Counted from the stretch's first letter, positions 41,644-51,442 are shown. The stretch: 51,874 bases of DNA from Candidatus Nyctobacter psychrophilus (GCA_014305025.1 JACRTY010000006.1:1-51874); one strand, 5' to 3'. Program-made: numbers and translations. The notes: generated by a model from the sequence alone, not told the origin.

Positions 41644-42575
41644 GGAGCGCTCGCGGCAAGGCGCGCACGCGACCGGTCCCGATACGGTTCCAGATGCGGG
41701 CGCAAACGCTCAGCGAGGTCCGCGGGCATTGCCCCCAGCGGCGAGCGGCAGGCGCCGACCGCAAAGCCGAGTTCGCGCATCGCCCACTTCACCGGGATCG
41801 GGCTCGTCGTCGCAAAGAGGATGGCGACGAGTTCGGCAAGATCCAGATGGATGCGCGCGGCGCTCGCATTGTCGCCAAGCCGATGCGCTTCCAGCAACGC
41901 CCGATATTCGCGCGCGCACAGGTGCGCTGCGACGCTGATCAAGCCGTCGGCGCCGAGCGCAAGCGCCGGCAAGAACAGATGATCGTCGCCGCACCAGAAG
42001 CCGAAGCCCGGCGGACGCGCGCGCAAGATTGCCGCAAACTGAGCCAGATCGCCGCTCGATTCTTTGACGCCGGCAATCGTGGGGTAGCGGCGCGCGAGGT
42101 CCAGCAAGGTTGCGGGCTGCATGTTGACGGCGGTCCGGCCGGGGATGTTATAGATGATCAGCGGCAGCGGCGTCGCTTCGGCCAATGCGCCGAAGTGCCG
42201 CAGCATCCCGTCCTGCGTCGGCTTGTTGTAATACGGCACGACGGCGAGGATTGCGTCGGCTCCGGCATCCGCGGCGCGTTTGGTCAGCTCGACCGAATGG
42301 CGCGTGTTGTTGCCGCCGGTGCCCGCGACGACCGCGGCACGGTTGCCGAGCGCAGCTTTGGTCGCCTCGATCAGCGTAATCTTTTCAGCATCGTTCAGCG
42401 CCGGTGATTCACCCGTCGTGCCCGACACGACCAGGGCTTCATTGCCTTCGGCGACGAGGTAGGCCGCAAGCCGTTGCGCTTCGGCGACGTCGAGCCGCTC
42501 GTCGGCATCGAACGGCGTCACCATCGCCGTCATCAATGCTCCCAAGCGTGAGCGTGGCGCGCCGGCGGCGTTCAT
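41640..42575 (-). CDS. dapA: 4-hydroxy-tetrahydrodipicolinate synthase
   Basis: A 311-residue (beta/alpha)8 aldolase: GALMTAMVTPFDADERLD, LVVSGTTGESPALNDAEK, VVPYYNKPTQDGMLRHF (catalytic Tyr), IIYNIPGRTAVNMQPATL, and the Schiff-base Lys in IAGVKESSGD. It condenses pyruvate with aspartate semialdehyde, the first committed step to DAP and lysine. ATG overlaps the lysC stop (ATGA). Confidence 0.94.
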   Translation of the reverse strand: MNAAGAPRSRLGALMTAMVTPFDADERLDVAEAQRLAAYLVAEGNEALVVSGTTGESPALNDAEKITLIEATKAALGNRAAVVAGTGGNNTRHSVELTKRAADAGADAILAVVPYYNKPTQDGMLRHFGALAEATPLPLIIYNIPGRTAVNMQPATLLDLARRYPTIAGVKESSGDLAQFAAILRARPPGFGFWCGDDHLFLPALALGADGLISVAAHLCAREYRALLEAHRLGDNASAARIHLDLAELVAILFATTSPIPVKWAMRELGFAVGACRSPLGAMPADLAERLRPHLEPYRDRSRARLAASAP

Positions 42576-43807
42576 CGCCCCTGTCCAATCTCGACCCGCA
42601 AGCGCACTTCTCGTCCGAGCGCGAAGGCGTCATGCAACGTTCGTTCCGCGCGCGCTTCGTCGTGAGCCGCTACCAGTACGGAGATCGTGATGTTGGAGTC
42701 CGTCGTATGCAGGATGTCGACACAAGCGTCGGCGAGCACGTCGACGACCCGCGATACGACGCCGGGCGCCCCGCGCATGCCGGCGCCGACGATGGAGAGT
42801 TTCGCGCAGTTTGCGTGGACGCTCCACCGAACGTCGAGCCTGTCGAGCTCCGCCTGCACAGGACCGGTGCACGTTGCGTCGACGACGAAGAAAATACCGG
42901 CATCGTTGATGTTCACCATGTCCACCGAAACGCTGCGCTCGGCTAACCGCCGAAAGATCGGCGCTGCGAGCTGCGGTGCATGACCGAGCGCATTTCTTCC
43001 GCCGGCCACGCGAAATAAGGCGACGCCGGCGACCGACGTTATGCCGGCGACCGGCGTTTCACCGGAGGACGGCGTGCTTTCGTCGATCGTCGTTCCGAAA
43101 TTCGCTTGCAGCCCTTTGACGACGTACGGCGTACCCGTCACGCGCGCCAGCTCGGCCGCTTTCACGTGCATGACCTTCGCTCCGTCGCTCGCCAGTTCAA
43201 CCATCTCGGCGTAGTGGACGCGCTCGAGCGGCTGGGCCCCAGGTATGCGACGCGGATCACCGCTCATGACGCCGCTCACGTCGGTAAACACTTCGACGAC
43301 CTCGGCTTTCAGCGCAGCGCCCAGAGCAATCGCGCTCAAGTCGCTTCCGCCGCGGCCGAGCGTCGTGATCGTGCCGTCTTCGGTCACTCCTTGAAAACCG
43401 GCCACGACCGGGATGATGCCCCGCGCAAGCGCGGCCCGCACCGTGGCCGGTTCAACGCGCAGGATCGTCGCGTTTCCGAAGTGTGCATCGGTGATGATGC
43501 CGGCCTGCCCGCCGGTCAGCGCCTGCGCGTCGGCTCCCCGCGCGACGAGCACTTCCGCGAAGACCGCGCACGCGATCGTTTCTCCGCAGGCGAGCAGCAG
43601 ATCGCGATTTGGTCCGCCGGCCGCATCGCCGACCAATGCGCCCAGCGCATCGGTGGCGTACGGATCGGGCCACCGCCCCAGGGCCGAACAGACGACGACC
43701 GGCGCGATTCCGCGGCTGCGGGCTGCGAGAACTCGCGTCGCCGCAAGTGCGCGCAACTCGGCCGTCGCAAGCGACGAACCACCGAACTTCTGCACGATCG
43801 TCTTCAC
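42572..43807 (-). CDS. lysC: aspartate kinase
   Basis: A 411-residue monofunctional aspartokinase: VQKFGGSSLATAELRALA, TTLGRGGSDLSAIALGAALK, EVFTDVSGVMSGDPRRIPGA, then two C-terminal ACT domains for lysine/threonine feedback (SVDMVNINDAGIFFVVDAT and LSIVGAGMRGAPGVVSRV). It sits between asd and dapA with 4-base overlaps on both sides. Confidence 0.93.
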   Translation of the reverse strand: MKTIVQKFGGSSLATAELRALAATRVLAARSRGIAPVVVCSALGRWPDPYATDALGALVGDAAGGPNRDLLLACGETIACAVFAEVLVARGADAQALTGGQAGIITDAHFGNATILRVEPATVRAALARGIIPVVAGFQGVTEDGTITTLGRGGSDLSAIALGAALKAEVVEVFTDVSGVMSGDPRRIPGAQPLERVHYAEMVELASDGAKVMHVKAAELARVTGTPYVVKGLQANFGTTIDESTPSSGETPVAGITSVAGVALFRVAGGRNALGHAPQLAAPIFRRLAERSVSVDMVNINDAGIFFVVDATCTGPVQAELDRLDVRWSVHANCAKLSIVGAGMRGAPGVVSRVVDVLADACVDILHTTDSNITISVLVAAHDEARAERTLHDAFALGREVRLRVEIGQGR

Positions 43808-44850
43808 GATGCCGCCGCGCTTTGCTGCGACAGCATGCCGTTGCCGCTCAGCAACTCCAAGATTTGAACCGCGTTCGTCGCCGCGCCTTTGCGCAGCTGA
43901 TCGCCCACGAGCCAGAGTTGAAAGTGACGGCGCGAGCCATCTTCGGCACGAAGACGCGCAACGTGCACGCGGTCGTCGCCTTCGGCATCGCGCGGGGTCA
44001 CGATCCCGTGGCGATGGAACGCAACGCCGTCCGCGTTTGTGAGTTCACGCCCGAGTTCGCCTACCGACGTATCGCGCTCCGTCTCCAAGAAGACCGCTTC
44101 TGCATGCGCTCGAAGCACCGGCACGCGCACCGTCGTGGCCGCGACGTGCAAGCCCGGAAGGGACAGTATCTTGCGCGTTTCCGCCGCGAGTTTGCATTCC
44201 TCACGGGTGTTGCCGCCGGCGTCGAACTCACCGTCCGTCGGCACGACGTTACGAAATATGGGCGCTGGGAAAGGCGATGGCGTCTGGGCGCGCCCGGCGC
44301 CGCTCGAGTCGTCCCCGAGCACACTGAACGCGGCGCGTTCCTCCCGTTCCAAAGCGGCGAATCCCGCTCGGCCCGCGCCGCTGACCGCTTGATACGTGGC
44401 GACGCGGATGCTGCGTAGGCCCGCGACGCGCACCAGCGGTGCCAGTGCAACGCAGAGCAGAATTGCGCTGCAATTGGCGACCGGGAAGATACGGTGCTCG
44501 GGCCGTAGCGCAGCGGCATTCACTTCCGGTACGATCAGCGGCACGCCCGGTCGCATGCGAAACGTCGCGCTGTTGTCGATGACGAGGGCGCCGCCGGCGA
44601 TGCACGCCTCGGCGAGTTCTGCACTGGCATCCTCGCTGGAGGCAAAAAAGACGACGTCGAAGCGCCCATCGCGCAACGCGTTGGTACCGGCAGCGCGAAC
44701 CGGCCAGGTCCGACCGCGGTACGCGAGCGGCTCGGCGCGCTCGCGCGAGGCGAACGCACCGAGTTCCTCGATCGCAATGGCGCGTTCGTCGAGCACCCGC
44801 AGGATGGTCCCGCCGACCAATCCCGTAACGCCGACGATCGCCAGCCTCAC
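43804..44850 (-). CDS. asd: aspartate-semialdehyde dehydrogenase
   Basis: A 348-residue enzyme: N-terminal NADP fold MRLAIVGVTGLVGGTILRVL, VVFFASSEDASAELAE, catalytic Cys in FPVANCSAILLCVAL, YQAVSGAGRAGFAALERE and GLHVAATTVRVPVLRAHAEA. It reduces aspartyl phosphate from LysC. The active-site neighbourhood ANCSAI differs from the common GNPNCST of Gram-negatives but is like other lineages. GTG 44850 overlaps the dapB stop. Confidence 0.92.
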   Translation of the reverse strand: MRLAIVGVTGLVGGTILRVLDERAIAIEELGAFASRERAEPLAYRGRTWPVRAAGTNALRDGRFDVVFFASSEDASAELAEACIAGGALVIDNSATFRMRPGVPLIVPEVNAAALRPEHRIFPVANCSAILLCVALAPLVRVAGLRSIRVATYQAVSGAGRAGFAALEREERAAFSVLGDDSSGAGRAQTPSPFPAPIFRNVVPTDGEFDAGGNTREECKLAAETRKILSLPGLHVAATTVRVPVLRAHAEAVFLETERDTSVGELGRELTNADGVAFHRHGIVTPRDAEGDDRVHVARLRAEDGSRRHFQLWLVGDQLRKGAATNAVQILELLSGNGMLSQQSAAAS

Positions 44851-45587
44851 GCGGCGCTCACGGGCAAGAACGCATCGAGACCGATCACCAGCTTCGTCTG
44901 CGCGCGGACGCCTCGCACGGCCAGCAGCATGCCGGGCATGAACGAGACACGAGACAGCGCGTCGTGCCGAATGGTCAGCAGCTCGCCGTCCCCCCCGAAC
45001 AGCGTTTCCTGATGTGCAACCAGACCGCGCAGCCGCACGCTGTGCACCACAACGCTCTCGCGGCCCGCGACCTCCGCAATGCGTTTGGCGGTCAGTTTTG
45101 CCGTCCCGCTCGGTGCATCGCGTTTGCCGTCGTGGTGCAGTTCGACGATCTCCGCCGTCGGGAACCAGCGCGCCGCTTCGGAGGCGAATCTCAGTGCCAA
45201 CGTTGCACCGATCGCGAAGTTCGGAACGATCGCCGCCCCCACGCCACGTTCATCGCACGAGTCGGCGAAGCTGACCTCGTCCTCATCGGTCCAGCCGGTC
45301 GCGCCGACGACGGGCGAAATCCCGCGATCCACCGCCTCGCGCGCCACATCCAACGTCACGGGATACGTCGTAAAATCAACGACAACGTCGGGACGCGCGT
45401 CGTCGTACAGCTCCGTGACGTCGTCATAGACGTGCCCCGCTTCTTCTTTGAGACCGATCGCCGCCGCCAGCGATGGCTCAGCCGAGCGCGCGAACCCTCC
45501 GACCAGTTCGCAATCATCAGCGGCTGCCAACGCGGCGCAGGCTTCCCGCCCCATGCGTCCGAGCGCCCCAGCCACTACCACTTTCAC
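44847..45587 (-). CDS. dapB: 4-hydroxy-tetrahydrodipicolinate reductase
   Basis: A 246-residue reductase: MKVVVAGALGRMGREACAAL nucleotide-binding start, DVVVDFTTYPVTLDVAREAV, and the substrate signature VELHHDGKRDAPSGTAKLTA. First gene of dapB-asd-lysC-dapA, 40 bases after pcrA. Confidence 0.93.
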   Translation of the reverse strand: MKVVVAGALGRMGREACAALAAADDCELVGGFARSAEPSLAAAIGLKEEAGHVYDDVTELYDDARPDVVVDFTTYPVTLDVAREAVDRGISPVVGATGWTDEDEVSFADSCDERGVGAAIVPNFAIGATLALRFASEAARWFPTAEIVELHHDGKRDAPSGTAKLTAKRIAEVAGRESVVVHSVRLRGLVAHQETLFGGDGELLTIRHDALSRVSFMPGMLLAVRGVRAQTKLVIGLDAFLPVSAA

Positions 45588-45627
45588 GGCGTAACGCGCC
45601 CGGCTCCACGTCCCACGAGCGGGGCGC

Positions 45628-47793
45628 TTAGAGTACCTTTTCCAGAGGCGCGTATTTGAGCATGACCATCTTCTGCCCGACGTTGGGGAAATTGATCGTC
45701 AGCAGGCCGTCGCCTCCGGCGCCATCGACCCCGGCGACGAGCCCTTCACCCCACTTGGGATGACGAACGCGGTCGCCGACTTGCAGGCCCAAGCTGACGC
45801 CCGCCCCCGCGGTCTCGTGAATCGACACTTCGCGCCAACGTCCGCCGGCCGGTCGCGGCATCTGCACGATGCTGCCGATCACTTCGACGCTCGGCATCTC
45901 CTCCAAAAAGCGCGACTTGGGATGAGCGAAGGTGTTGCCGAACAACGTGCGGCGCATCGCGTACGAGAGGAACAGCCGGTCCATCGCCCGGGTCACCCCC
46001 ACGTAGGCGAGCCGTCGCTCCTCTTCGAGTTCGGTCACATCGGTCAGCGCGCGATTGTGCGGAAACACGCCGTCTTCGAGGCCCGTCAGGAACACGTTGG
46101 CGAACTCGAGACCCTTAACCGAATGCAACGTCATCAACGTGACGAACGACGTGTCGGGATCGAGCGTATCGAGATCGCTGATCAGCGCGATGTTCGCCAG
46201 GAAATCGTCGAGCGTGCCGGCATTCTCTTGGCCCTCGAACTCGCGCGCGACGCCGACGAGCTCTTGCAGGTTCTCCAAACGGGACCGCGAGTCCGACGTG
46301 TCCTCGTTCTGCAACTCACGAATGTAGCCCGACTCTTCCATGACGGCGACCAGCAGTTCGCTGATCGACAGGTCCGAAACCCGTTCGCGCAAACCGGTGA
46401 TCAACTCGGCGAAACGTTCCAGTTCGCGCTGCTTCTTGGGCACCGCACGGCGCAAAATCTCTTTGTCGAACACCGTCTGACCGACGGACACGTTGGCCGC
46501 GGTGGCGGCGTCGACCAGACTCGCCAGGGTCTGCTGCCCGATCGAACGGCGGGGCACGTTGACGATGCGCCGGAAGGCGACGGCGTCCGCCGGATTGACG
46601 ATGTAGCGCAGATACGCCATCATGTCTTTGATCTCGGTGCGCGCGTAGAAGCCGACGCCACCCACGACGCGGTACGGGATGCCCTCGCCGAGAAAACCTT
46701 CTTCGAAAACGCGCGACTGAGCGTTGGTCCGATACAGAACGACGAAGTCGCGGTACGCCGCGCCCTCGCGCACGAGTTCTTTGATCTTTTCGATGACGTA
46801 CCGGGCCTCAGCGCGTTCGGTTTCGGCGCCGTACACGGTGACCGATTCGCCCGCTGCCCGCTTCGTGAAAATCTTCTTTTCGGCGCGCGACTTGTTGTTG
46901 AGAACGATCTCGCTCGCGATGCCGAGGATCGTCTGCGTCGAGCGATAATTCTCTTCCAGCTTGAATATCTTCGCGCCGGGGAAGTCGTGCTCGAACCGTA
47001 AGATGTTCTTGTAGTCGCTGCCGCGCCAGGAATAGATCGACTGGTCGTCGTCGCCCACGACCGTCAGATTTTTGTGCTCGTCGGCGAGGATCGCGCACAG
47101 CTTGTACTGCGCGTAGTTGACGTCCTGATACTCATCGACGAGGATGTAGCGAAACTTGTTCTGATAGCGGGTCCGGACGTCACCGTCGTGCTCGAGCAGC
47201 TCGATCGTCTTGGCGATGAGGTCGTCGAAGTCTAATCCGTTCGATTCACGCAGCCGCCGGTCGTACTCGCGGTACACCTGCACGACTTTTTCGCCCATGA
47301 ACGAGGTGTTCTTGCTCTCGTAGGCGTCCGAGGTCAGCAGCGCATTCTTGGCTTTGCTGATCTCGTCCAGCGCCGCACCCGGCGTCATCTGGCGTTCGTC
47401 GAAGTTGAGGTCGTGCAGGACGTCACGGATGATCGAGCGTTGATCGGTGTCATCCATGATCGCAAAGTTGTTCGCGATCCCGATCTTCTTGCCGTCGCGC
47501 CGCAAGATGCGCACGCAGGTGGAATGAAAAGTCCCTACCCACAGATCGCGCGCCGCCGTGCCGACCATGCGCTCCAGCCGCGTTCGCATTTCGGCGGCGG
47601 CCTTGTTGGTGAAGGTGACGGCCAAGATGCGATCGGGAAAAACGTTCTTTTCGTTGAGGAGGTAGGCGATGCGATGGGTCAGGACGCGAGTTTTGCCGCT
47701 TCCGGCGCCGGCGAAGATGAGGACGGGTCCATCGGTATGCGTGACAGCGTCACGCTGTACGTCACTAAGTGCGTCGGATTGGACAATCATCAC
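45628..47793 (-). CDS. pcrA: ATP-dependent DNA helicase, UvrD/PcrA type
   Basis: A 721-residue superfamily 1A helicase: Q-motif LSDVQRDAV, Walker A IFAGAGSGKTRVLTHR, Walker B ILVDEYQDVNYAQY, motif III VGDDDQSIYSWRGSDYKNIL, motif IV LEENYRSTQTIL, motif V LMTLHSVKGLEFANVFLTGL, motif VI EEERRLAYVGVTRAMDRLFL, and a C-terminal Tudor-like segment (GDRVRHPKWGEGLVAGVDGA) typical of PcrA. Functions in repair and clearing of transcription/replication conflicts. Starts MMIVQSD at 47793. Confidence 0.94.
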   Translation of the reverse strand: MMIVQSDALSDVQRDAVTHTDGPVLIFAGAGSGKTRVLTHRIAYLLNEKNVFPDRILAVTFTNKAAAEMRTRLERMVGTAARDLWVGTFHSTCVRILRRDGKKIGIANNFAIMDDTDQRSIIRDVLHDLNFDERQMTPGAALDEISKAKNALLTSDAYESKNTSFMGEKVVQVYREYDRRLRESNGLDFDDLIAKTIELLEHDGDVRTRYQNKFRYILVDEYQDVNYAQYKLCAILADEHKNLTVVGDDDQSIYSWRGSDYKNILRFEHDFPGAKIFKLEENYRSTQTILGIASEIVLNNKSRAEKKIFTKRAAGESVTVYGAETERAEARYVIEKIKELVREGAAYRDFVVLYRTNAQSRVFEEGFLGEGIPYRVVGGVGFYARTEIKDMMAYLRYIVNPADAVAFRRIVNVPRRSIGQQTLASLVDAATAANVSVGQTVFDKEILRRAVPKKQRELERFAELITGLRERVSDLSISELLVAVMEESGYIRELQNEDTSDSRSRLENLQELVGVAREFEGQENAGTLDDFLANIALISDLDTLDPDTSFVTLMTLHSVKGLEFANVFLTGLEDGVFPHNRALTDVTELEEERRLAYVGVTRAMDRLFLSYAMRRTLFGNTFAHPKSRFLEEMPSVEVIGSIVQMPRPAGGRWREVSIHETAGAGVSLGLQVGDRVRHPKWGEGLVAGVDGAGGDGLLTINFPNVGQKMVMLKYAPLEKVL

Positions 47794-47805
47794 CGCTGCA
47801 TATTC

Positions 47806-47835
47806 GCCGTCCGCCCCCGGCGCGCCTCGGACGGC
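47806..47835 (-). terminator. GC-rich hairpin between the alpha/alpha-barrel gene and pcrA
   Basis: An 8-bp perfect stem GCCGTCCG/CGGACGGC (47806-47813 and 47828-47835) with a 14-base GC-rich loop begins at the stop of the upstream gene. There is no T-tract, so it may only attenuate or stabilise the transcript. Confidence 0.35.
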
Positions 47836-48971
47836 TAAACGTTCGGGCCGAGTTCGGCACTAAAGGATCGTGTAGCCACCTTCCGCGCGATGCGCAACGC
47901 GACGGCGTCGGCGGGCGCCAGCGCGAGCGCGGCGCCGAGGTACGCAAGCGTCGATTCCGCGCCCATGTTGCGATTGGGACCGCTGGGCTCGAGGCCGTCG
48001 CAACACCCGCCGCCGTGGACCAGCGCGGCATTGCCGGAGTTACGGCCGAAAAACCACTGGAAACCGGCGTCGGCTAACGCGCGGTAGCGCGAGTCGCCCG
48101 TCGCGGCTTCCGCCGCAAGCGCTGCATCGACGAGCGACGCAGCCTCGAGCGGCTGCTGATCGAAGCGCGCCCGCGTTCCGCCGCGACGGTACCAACCGGC
48201 ATTTCCGACCGGAACGAACATACCGTCCTCCATCACCACCGATTCATAGAATGCGAGCGTTCGCAACCCCAGCGCGACAAAGGCCCGATTGTCGAGCACC
48301 GTACCGATTCGCAACAAAGCTTCGGGCAGACGCGCATTGTCGTAGGTCATCTCGTCCTCAAACCAGTCCCAATCCGCGGCCGCGTGCGCGGCGTGCCGCG
48401 CCAGCAGATCGTCGCCGATCGCCCGCAGCGCCGCATCGATTTGTGGCGAGTCAGCGCCGCCCAGCGCCGCCCGGGCCTGCGTCAAGCCGAGGGCGGCGTA
48501 GGCTCGTGAACGGATGAACGACAGCCTCGTGACGTTGGGCAAGGCGGCGGAGAGTAGCCGCCGCGCGACGAGACTCCAGCCGGCCAGGGGCGCGAAGCGC
48601 TGCGTATAGCCGAGCGCCCAAACTGCGCGCCCGATGCTGTCTTCGGTCCCACATTCGTCGAGCCAGCCGCGCGCATAGCTCATGAAGTTGTGGAAGCGCC
48701 CGTCGGGCAGCTGCGCATCAAGCAGGAATGCCAGGTAGCGACTGCCGAGTTCGAGCGCCCGTTCACGGCAGCACTGATGGTCACTTGCGGCAACGGCCAC
48801 CACGAGCGCGCGCGCTACGTCGTCCGTGCAATAACCCGTCGCCCGATTCGGCACATCGTAGACCGCGTGCTGGATGATGCCGACGTCGTCGCTGAGGGTT
48901 CGAAGATGTTCGAGCGACGGAGGCTGCCAGCTGGCGGTGCCTTGTGGGATGCTTACGCCGGCAACACCAAT
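47835..48971 (-). CDS. six-hairpin (alpha/alpha) barrel protein, glycosidase-like, partner of the GT4 gene
   Basis: About 370 residues: SLEHLRTLSDDVGIIQHAVY, DVPNRATGYCTDDVARALVV, LPDGRFHNFMSYARGWLDE, DWDWFEDEMTYDNARLPEAL, and GRNSGNAALVHGGGCCDGLE. This is a widespread alpha/alpha-toroid family usually encoded next to, or fused with, GT4 mannosyl/glycosyltransferases and beta-mannoside phosphorylases; enzymatic activity is not settled. The start is unresolved: conserved sequence begins right at the end of the GT4 gene, but no ATG/GTG/TTG lies there; ATT 48971 is a candidate, and the next standard codon upstream (49106) would overlap GT4 by about 150 bases. Confidence 0.8.
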   Translation of the reverse strand: MGVAGVSIPQGTASWQPPSLEHLRTLSDDVGIIQHAVYDVPNRATGYCTDDVARALVVAVAASDHQCCRERALELGSRYLAFLLDAQLPDGRFHNFMSYARGWLDECGTEDSIGRAVWALGYTQRFAPLAGWSLVARRLLSAALPNVTRLSFIRSRAYAALGLTQARAALGGADSPQIDAALRAIGDDLLARHAAHAAADWDWFEDEMTYDNARLPEALLRIGTVLDNRAFVALGLRTLAFYESVVMEDGMFVPVGNAGWYRRGGTRARFDQQPLEAASLVDAALAAEAATGDSRYRALADAGFQWFFGRNSGNAALVHGGGCCDGLEPSGPNRNMGAESTLAYLGAALALAPADAVALRIARKVATRSFSAELGPNV

Positions 48972-50167
48972 TCGACGTCTTCTGCTGGTTGGGCACGGGC
49001 CGCGAGGACGGCTTGGAAGACGTGGGCATGGGCGCGGGCGACGTGCGGCCAGGTCATCTGGCGCCCAAATTGGTACGCCCGCCGCTCGATCGTGCGGCGC
49101 AGCCACGGATCGTCCAGCAGCGCCCCCAGCGCGTTGGCAATGGCGCGCGAATCGCGGAACGGCGCGAGCAGACCGCGCGCGTCGGCGAGCAGCTCCTCGG
49201 CGTAAAGGTAGGGCGTGGAGACGATCGGTTTGCCCAGTCCGACGGCATACGCGAGCGTGCCGCTCACGATCTGCACCGGATTCAAATACGGCGTCAGATA
49301 GATGTCGGTCGCTTCGAGGTACGCCAGCAACTCCTCGAATTCTAAGTATTTGTCAACGAGCTTCACGTTGTTTTGGAGACCGTAGGCAGCAACCCGCTCG
49401 GCGAGTTCCTGACGGTATGTTTCGCCTTCCCGGCGGCGGACCGCCGGATGGGTTTGTCCCAGGATGAGATAGAGTGCTTCAGGGTGGCGCTCGACGATGC
49501 TGCGCATGGCGTCGATGCCATATTCGAGTCCCTTACCACGGCTGATCAGTCCGAAGGTCGAGATGACTTGCCGCCCTTGCAGGCCGAAGCGGGCCTTGGC
49601 GCCCGGAGTGGTGCCGAACGGGACGTCGGGAACGCCGTGATGGACGACGTGCAGTTTATCGGGCGCGATGCCGTACACGTCGGTCAGGATTTTGCGGCCG
49701 GTCTCCGAGAGGACGATCACCGCATCCGCGCACGCGCAGATGCGACGGGCCATGATACGGTGCGCCGCATCGGGCTGCGGCAGCACGGTATGCAGCGAGA
49801 CGACGACCGGTTTGCTAACCGCATCGAGGAGATCGAGGAACCAGCTGCCGTCCGGGCCGCCGAACAGTCCGTATTCGTGCTGCACCTCGAGCAGCTCCGC
49901 GGGATGGGCGTCGATGGCGCGCGCCACGCGGCGGTACGAAGACGGATCCTCCTGCCGCAGCCGCGCCACCACGTTTGGCGGATACACGCGGTCCTCGGCG
50001 CCAGGCTCGTCGATGGCGACGACGTCGCTTCTCGTACCGAACACCCGGTCGAAGCTTTCCACCACATCGTTCGTGAACGTCGCGATGCCGCATTCGCGCG
50101 GTGGATACGAGCCTAGAAACAATGCCCGCGGCGGGGCCGGAAGAAACGCTACGGACGGGTACGGCAA
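48953..50167 (-). CDS. family 4 (GT-B) glycosyltransferase
   Basis: A 404-residue retaining glycosyltransferase: ALFLGSYPPRECGIATFTND, LLEVQHEYGLFGGPDGSW, VVVSLHTVLPQPDAAHRIM, KLHVVHHGVPDVPFG, the C-terminal nucleotide-sugar domain FGLISRGKGLEYGIDAM and the acidic motif around YLYAEELLADARGLL. Start TTG 50167 has AGAGGG 8 bases upstream. It probably makes a cytosolic mannan/oligoglycan together with the downstream barrel protein; substrate not determinable here. Confidence 0.88.
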   Translation of the reverse strand: MPYPSVAFLPAPPRALFLGSYPPRECGIATFTNDVVESFDRVFGTRSDVVAIDEPGAEDRVYPPNVVARLRQEDPSSYRRVARAIDAHPAELLEVQHEYGLFGGPDGSWFLDLLDAVSKPVVVSLHTVLPQPDAAHRIMARRICACADAVIVLSETGRKILTDVYGIAPDKLHVVHHGVPDVPFGTTPGAKARFGLQGRQVISTFGLISRGKGLEYGIDAMRSIVERHPEALYLILGQTHPAVRRREGETYRQELAERVAAYGLQNNVKLVDKYLEFEELLAYLEATDIYLTPYLNPVQIVSGTLAYAVGLGKPIVSTPYLYAEELLADARGLLAPFRDSRAIANALGALLDDPWLRRTIERRAYQFGRQMTWPHVARAHAHVFQAVLAARAQPAEDVELVLPA

Positions 50168-50273
50168 GCGATCAACCCTCTGCTTTCAGTTTTTAGAATC
50201 TACCCGAATGGGGGGTCCGGCAAACTCGGCAAGCGTTGGATCAGTCGGTCCGCCGGCAGATCGGAGGCGAAAC

Positions 50274-51353
50274 TCAGTCGCCGGCTGCGATGCGCGCCTG
50301 CGGCTCGAGAACGCGCCCGGCGGCGATGCTCGCGTCGTGCCCGATGACGGCGCCTGCGCGGACGATCGCCCCTTTTCCGACCGTCACGTTGCTGGCGAGA
50401 ATCGCGTCACTGACCTGCGCCCCTGCCTCAATGGCAACCCCATCCCACAGGATCGAGTTGCGGACGTGCGCTCCGGCCCCGATGCGGCAGCCGTCCCCGA
50501 CGATGGCGTACGGCCCGACGACCGCCGAGGGATCGATCGTTACGCCGGCTCCGACGAAGGCCGGCGGGTGCAGGTTGGGCGGCGCCTGCGGGGACGGGAC
50601 GGCGAACACCGTACCGCTGCTCGCGTGGTGTGAGGACGGTAAGACGAGCTTGCCGTCGAGGACGTCGCTGTGGGCTTGGACGTATTGCTCCGGCCGGCCC
50701 ACGTCGAGCCAGTAATCGTCGGTCGTGTAGGCGTAGAGCCGCCCACCGGCCGCCAGGAGTTCGGGGAAGGTCTCGCGTTCGATGGAAACGGCGCGGCCGC
50801 TCGGGATGCGGTCGAGGACGCTACGCTCCAGGAGGTAGGTGCCGGCGTTGATCTCGTCGGTGGGCGCCTCCGCGCGGGGAGGCTTCTCGACGAAACGAGC
50901 GATCCGGCCGGTGCCGTCGTGAACCAGGCAGCCGAAGGCTGAAGGGTCGTCGACGCGGATCGCATGGATCACGCCCTCGCCGCCCTTGTCGTTGTGGTAG
51001 GCCAGCATGGCCCGCAGGTCGAGGCTCGTGAGGACATCGCCGTTTAGGACGAAAAAGGCGCCCGTTAGACGGTCGGCGACGTTGCGTAATGCGCCAGCGG
51101 TTCCGAGCGGCGCCTTTTCGAGGACGTACGTCACCCGCAACCCTACTGTTGAGCCGTCGCCGAAGTGGTCGATGATCGCTTGCGGGAGATAGCCTGCAGC
51201 GAGAATGACCTCGTTGACGCCTGCCTCACGCAGACGCACGATCGTGCGCTCGAGAAACGGGACGCCGAAAAGCGGGACCATGGGTTTCGGCGTGCCGTAC
51301 GTGAGCGGCCGGAGACGGGTGCCCTCACCGCCTACGAGGATGACTGCTTGCAT
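50274..51353 (-). CDS. NDP-sugar pyrophosphorylase (mannose-1-phosphate guanylyltransferase-like)
   Basis: A 359-residue protein: MQAVILVGGEGTRLRPLTYG, TPKPMVPLFGVPFLERTIVR, LEKAPLGTAGALRNVADRL, FFVLNGDVLTSLDL (metal Asp), ARFVEKPPRAEAPTDEINAG and a C-terminal hexapeptide beta-helix (VGPYAIVGDGCRIGAGAHVR). It makes GDP-mannose or a similar donor, probably for the GT4 enzyme encoded 106 bases downstream. It is a paralogue of the enzyme at 39861-40880, with about 20 more residues and a different nucleotide loop. Confidence 0.9.
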   Translation of the reverse strand: MQAVILVGGEGTRLRPLTYGTPKPMVPLFGVPFLERTIVRLREAGVNEVILAAGYLPQAIIDHFGDGSTVGLRVTYVLEKAPLGTAGALRNVADRLTGAFFVLNGDVLTSLDLRAMLAYHNDKGGEGVIHAIRVDDPSAFGCLVHDGTGRIARFVEKPPRAEAPTDEINAGTYLLERSVLDRIPSGRAVSIERETFPELLAAGGRLYAYTTDDYWLDVGRPEQYVQAHSDVLDGKLVLPSSHHASSGTVFAVPSPQAPPNLHPPAFVGAGVTIDPSAVVGPYAIVGDGCRIGAGAHVRNSILWDGVAIEAGAQVSDAILASNVTVGKGAIVRAGAVIGHDASIAAGRVLEPQARIAAGD

Positions 51354-51442
51354 TGCGTCGCTTTTCCCCGCTGATGCTCCACGCGGCCTTCAGCGACACA
51401 GCTGCGTGACAAGACACATTCGGTTGCAAGAAAGTAATACCA

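Noticed and set aside
45760..47001. 413-codon plus-strand frame opposite pcrA
   Set aside because: Antisense shadow of a helicase with all SF1 motifs; the product has no recognisable features.
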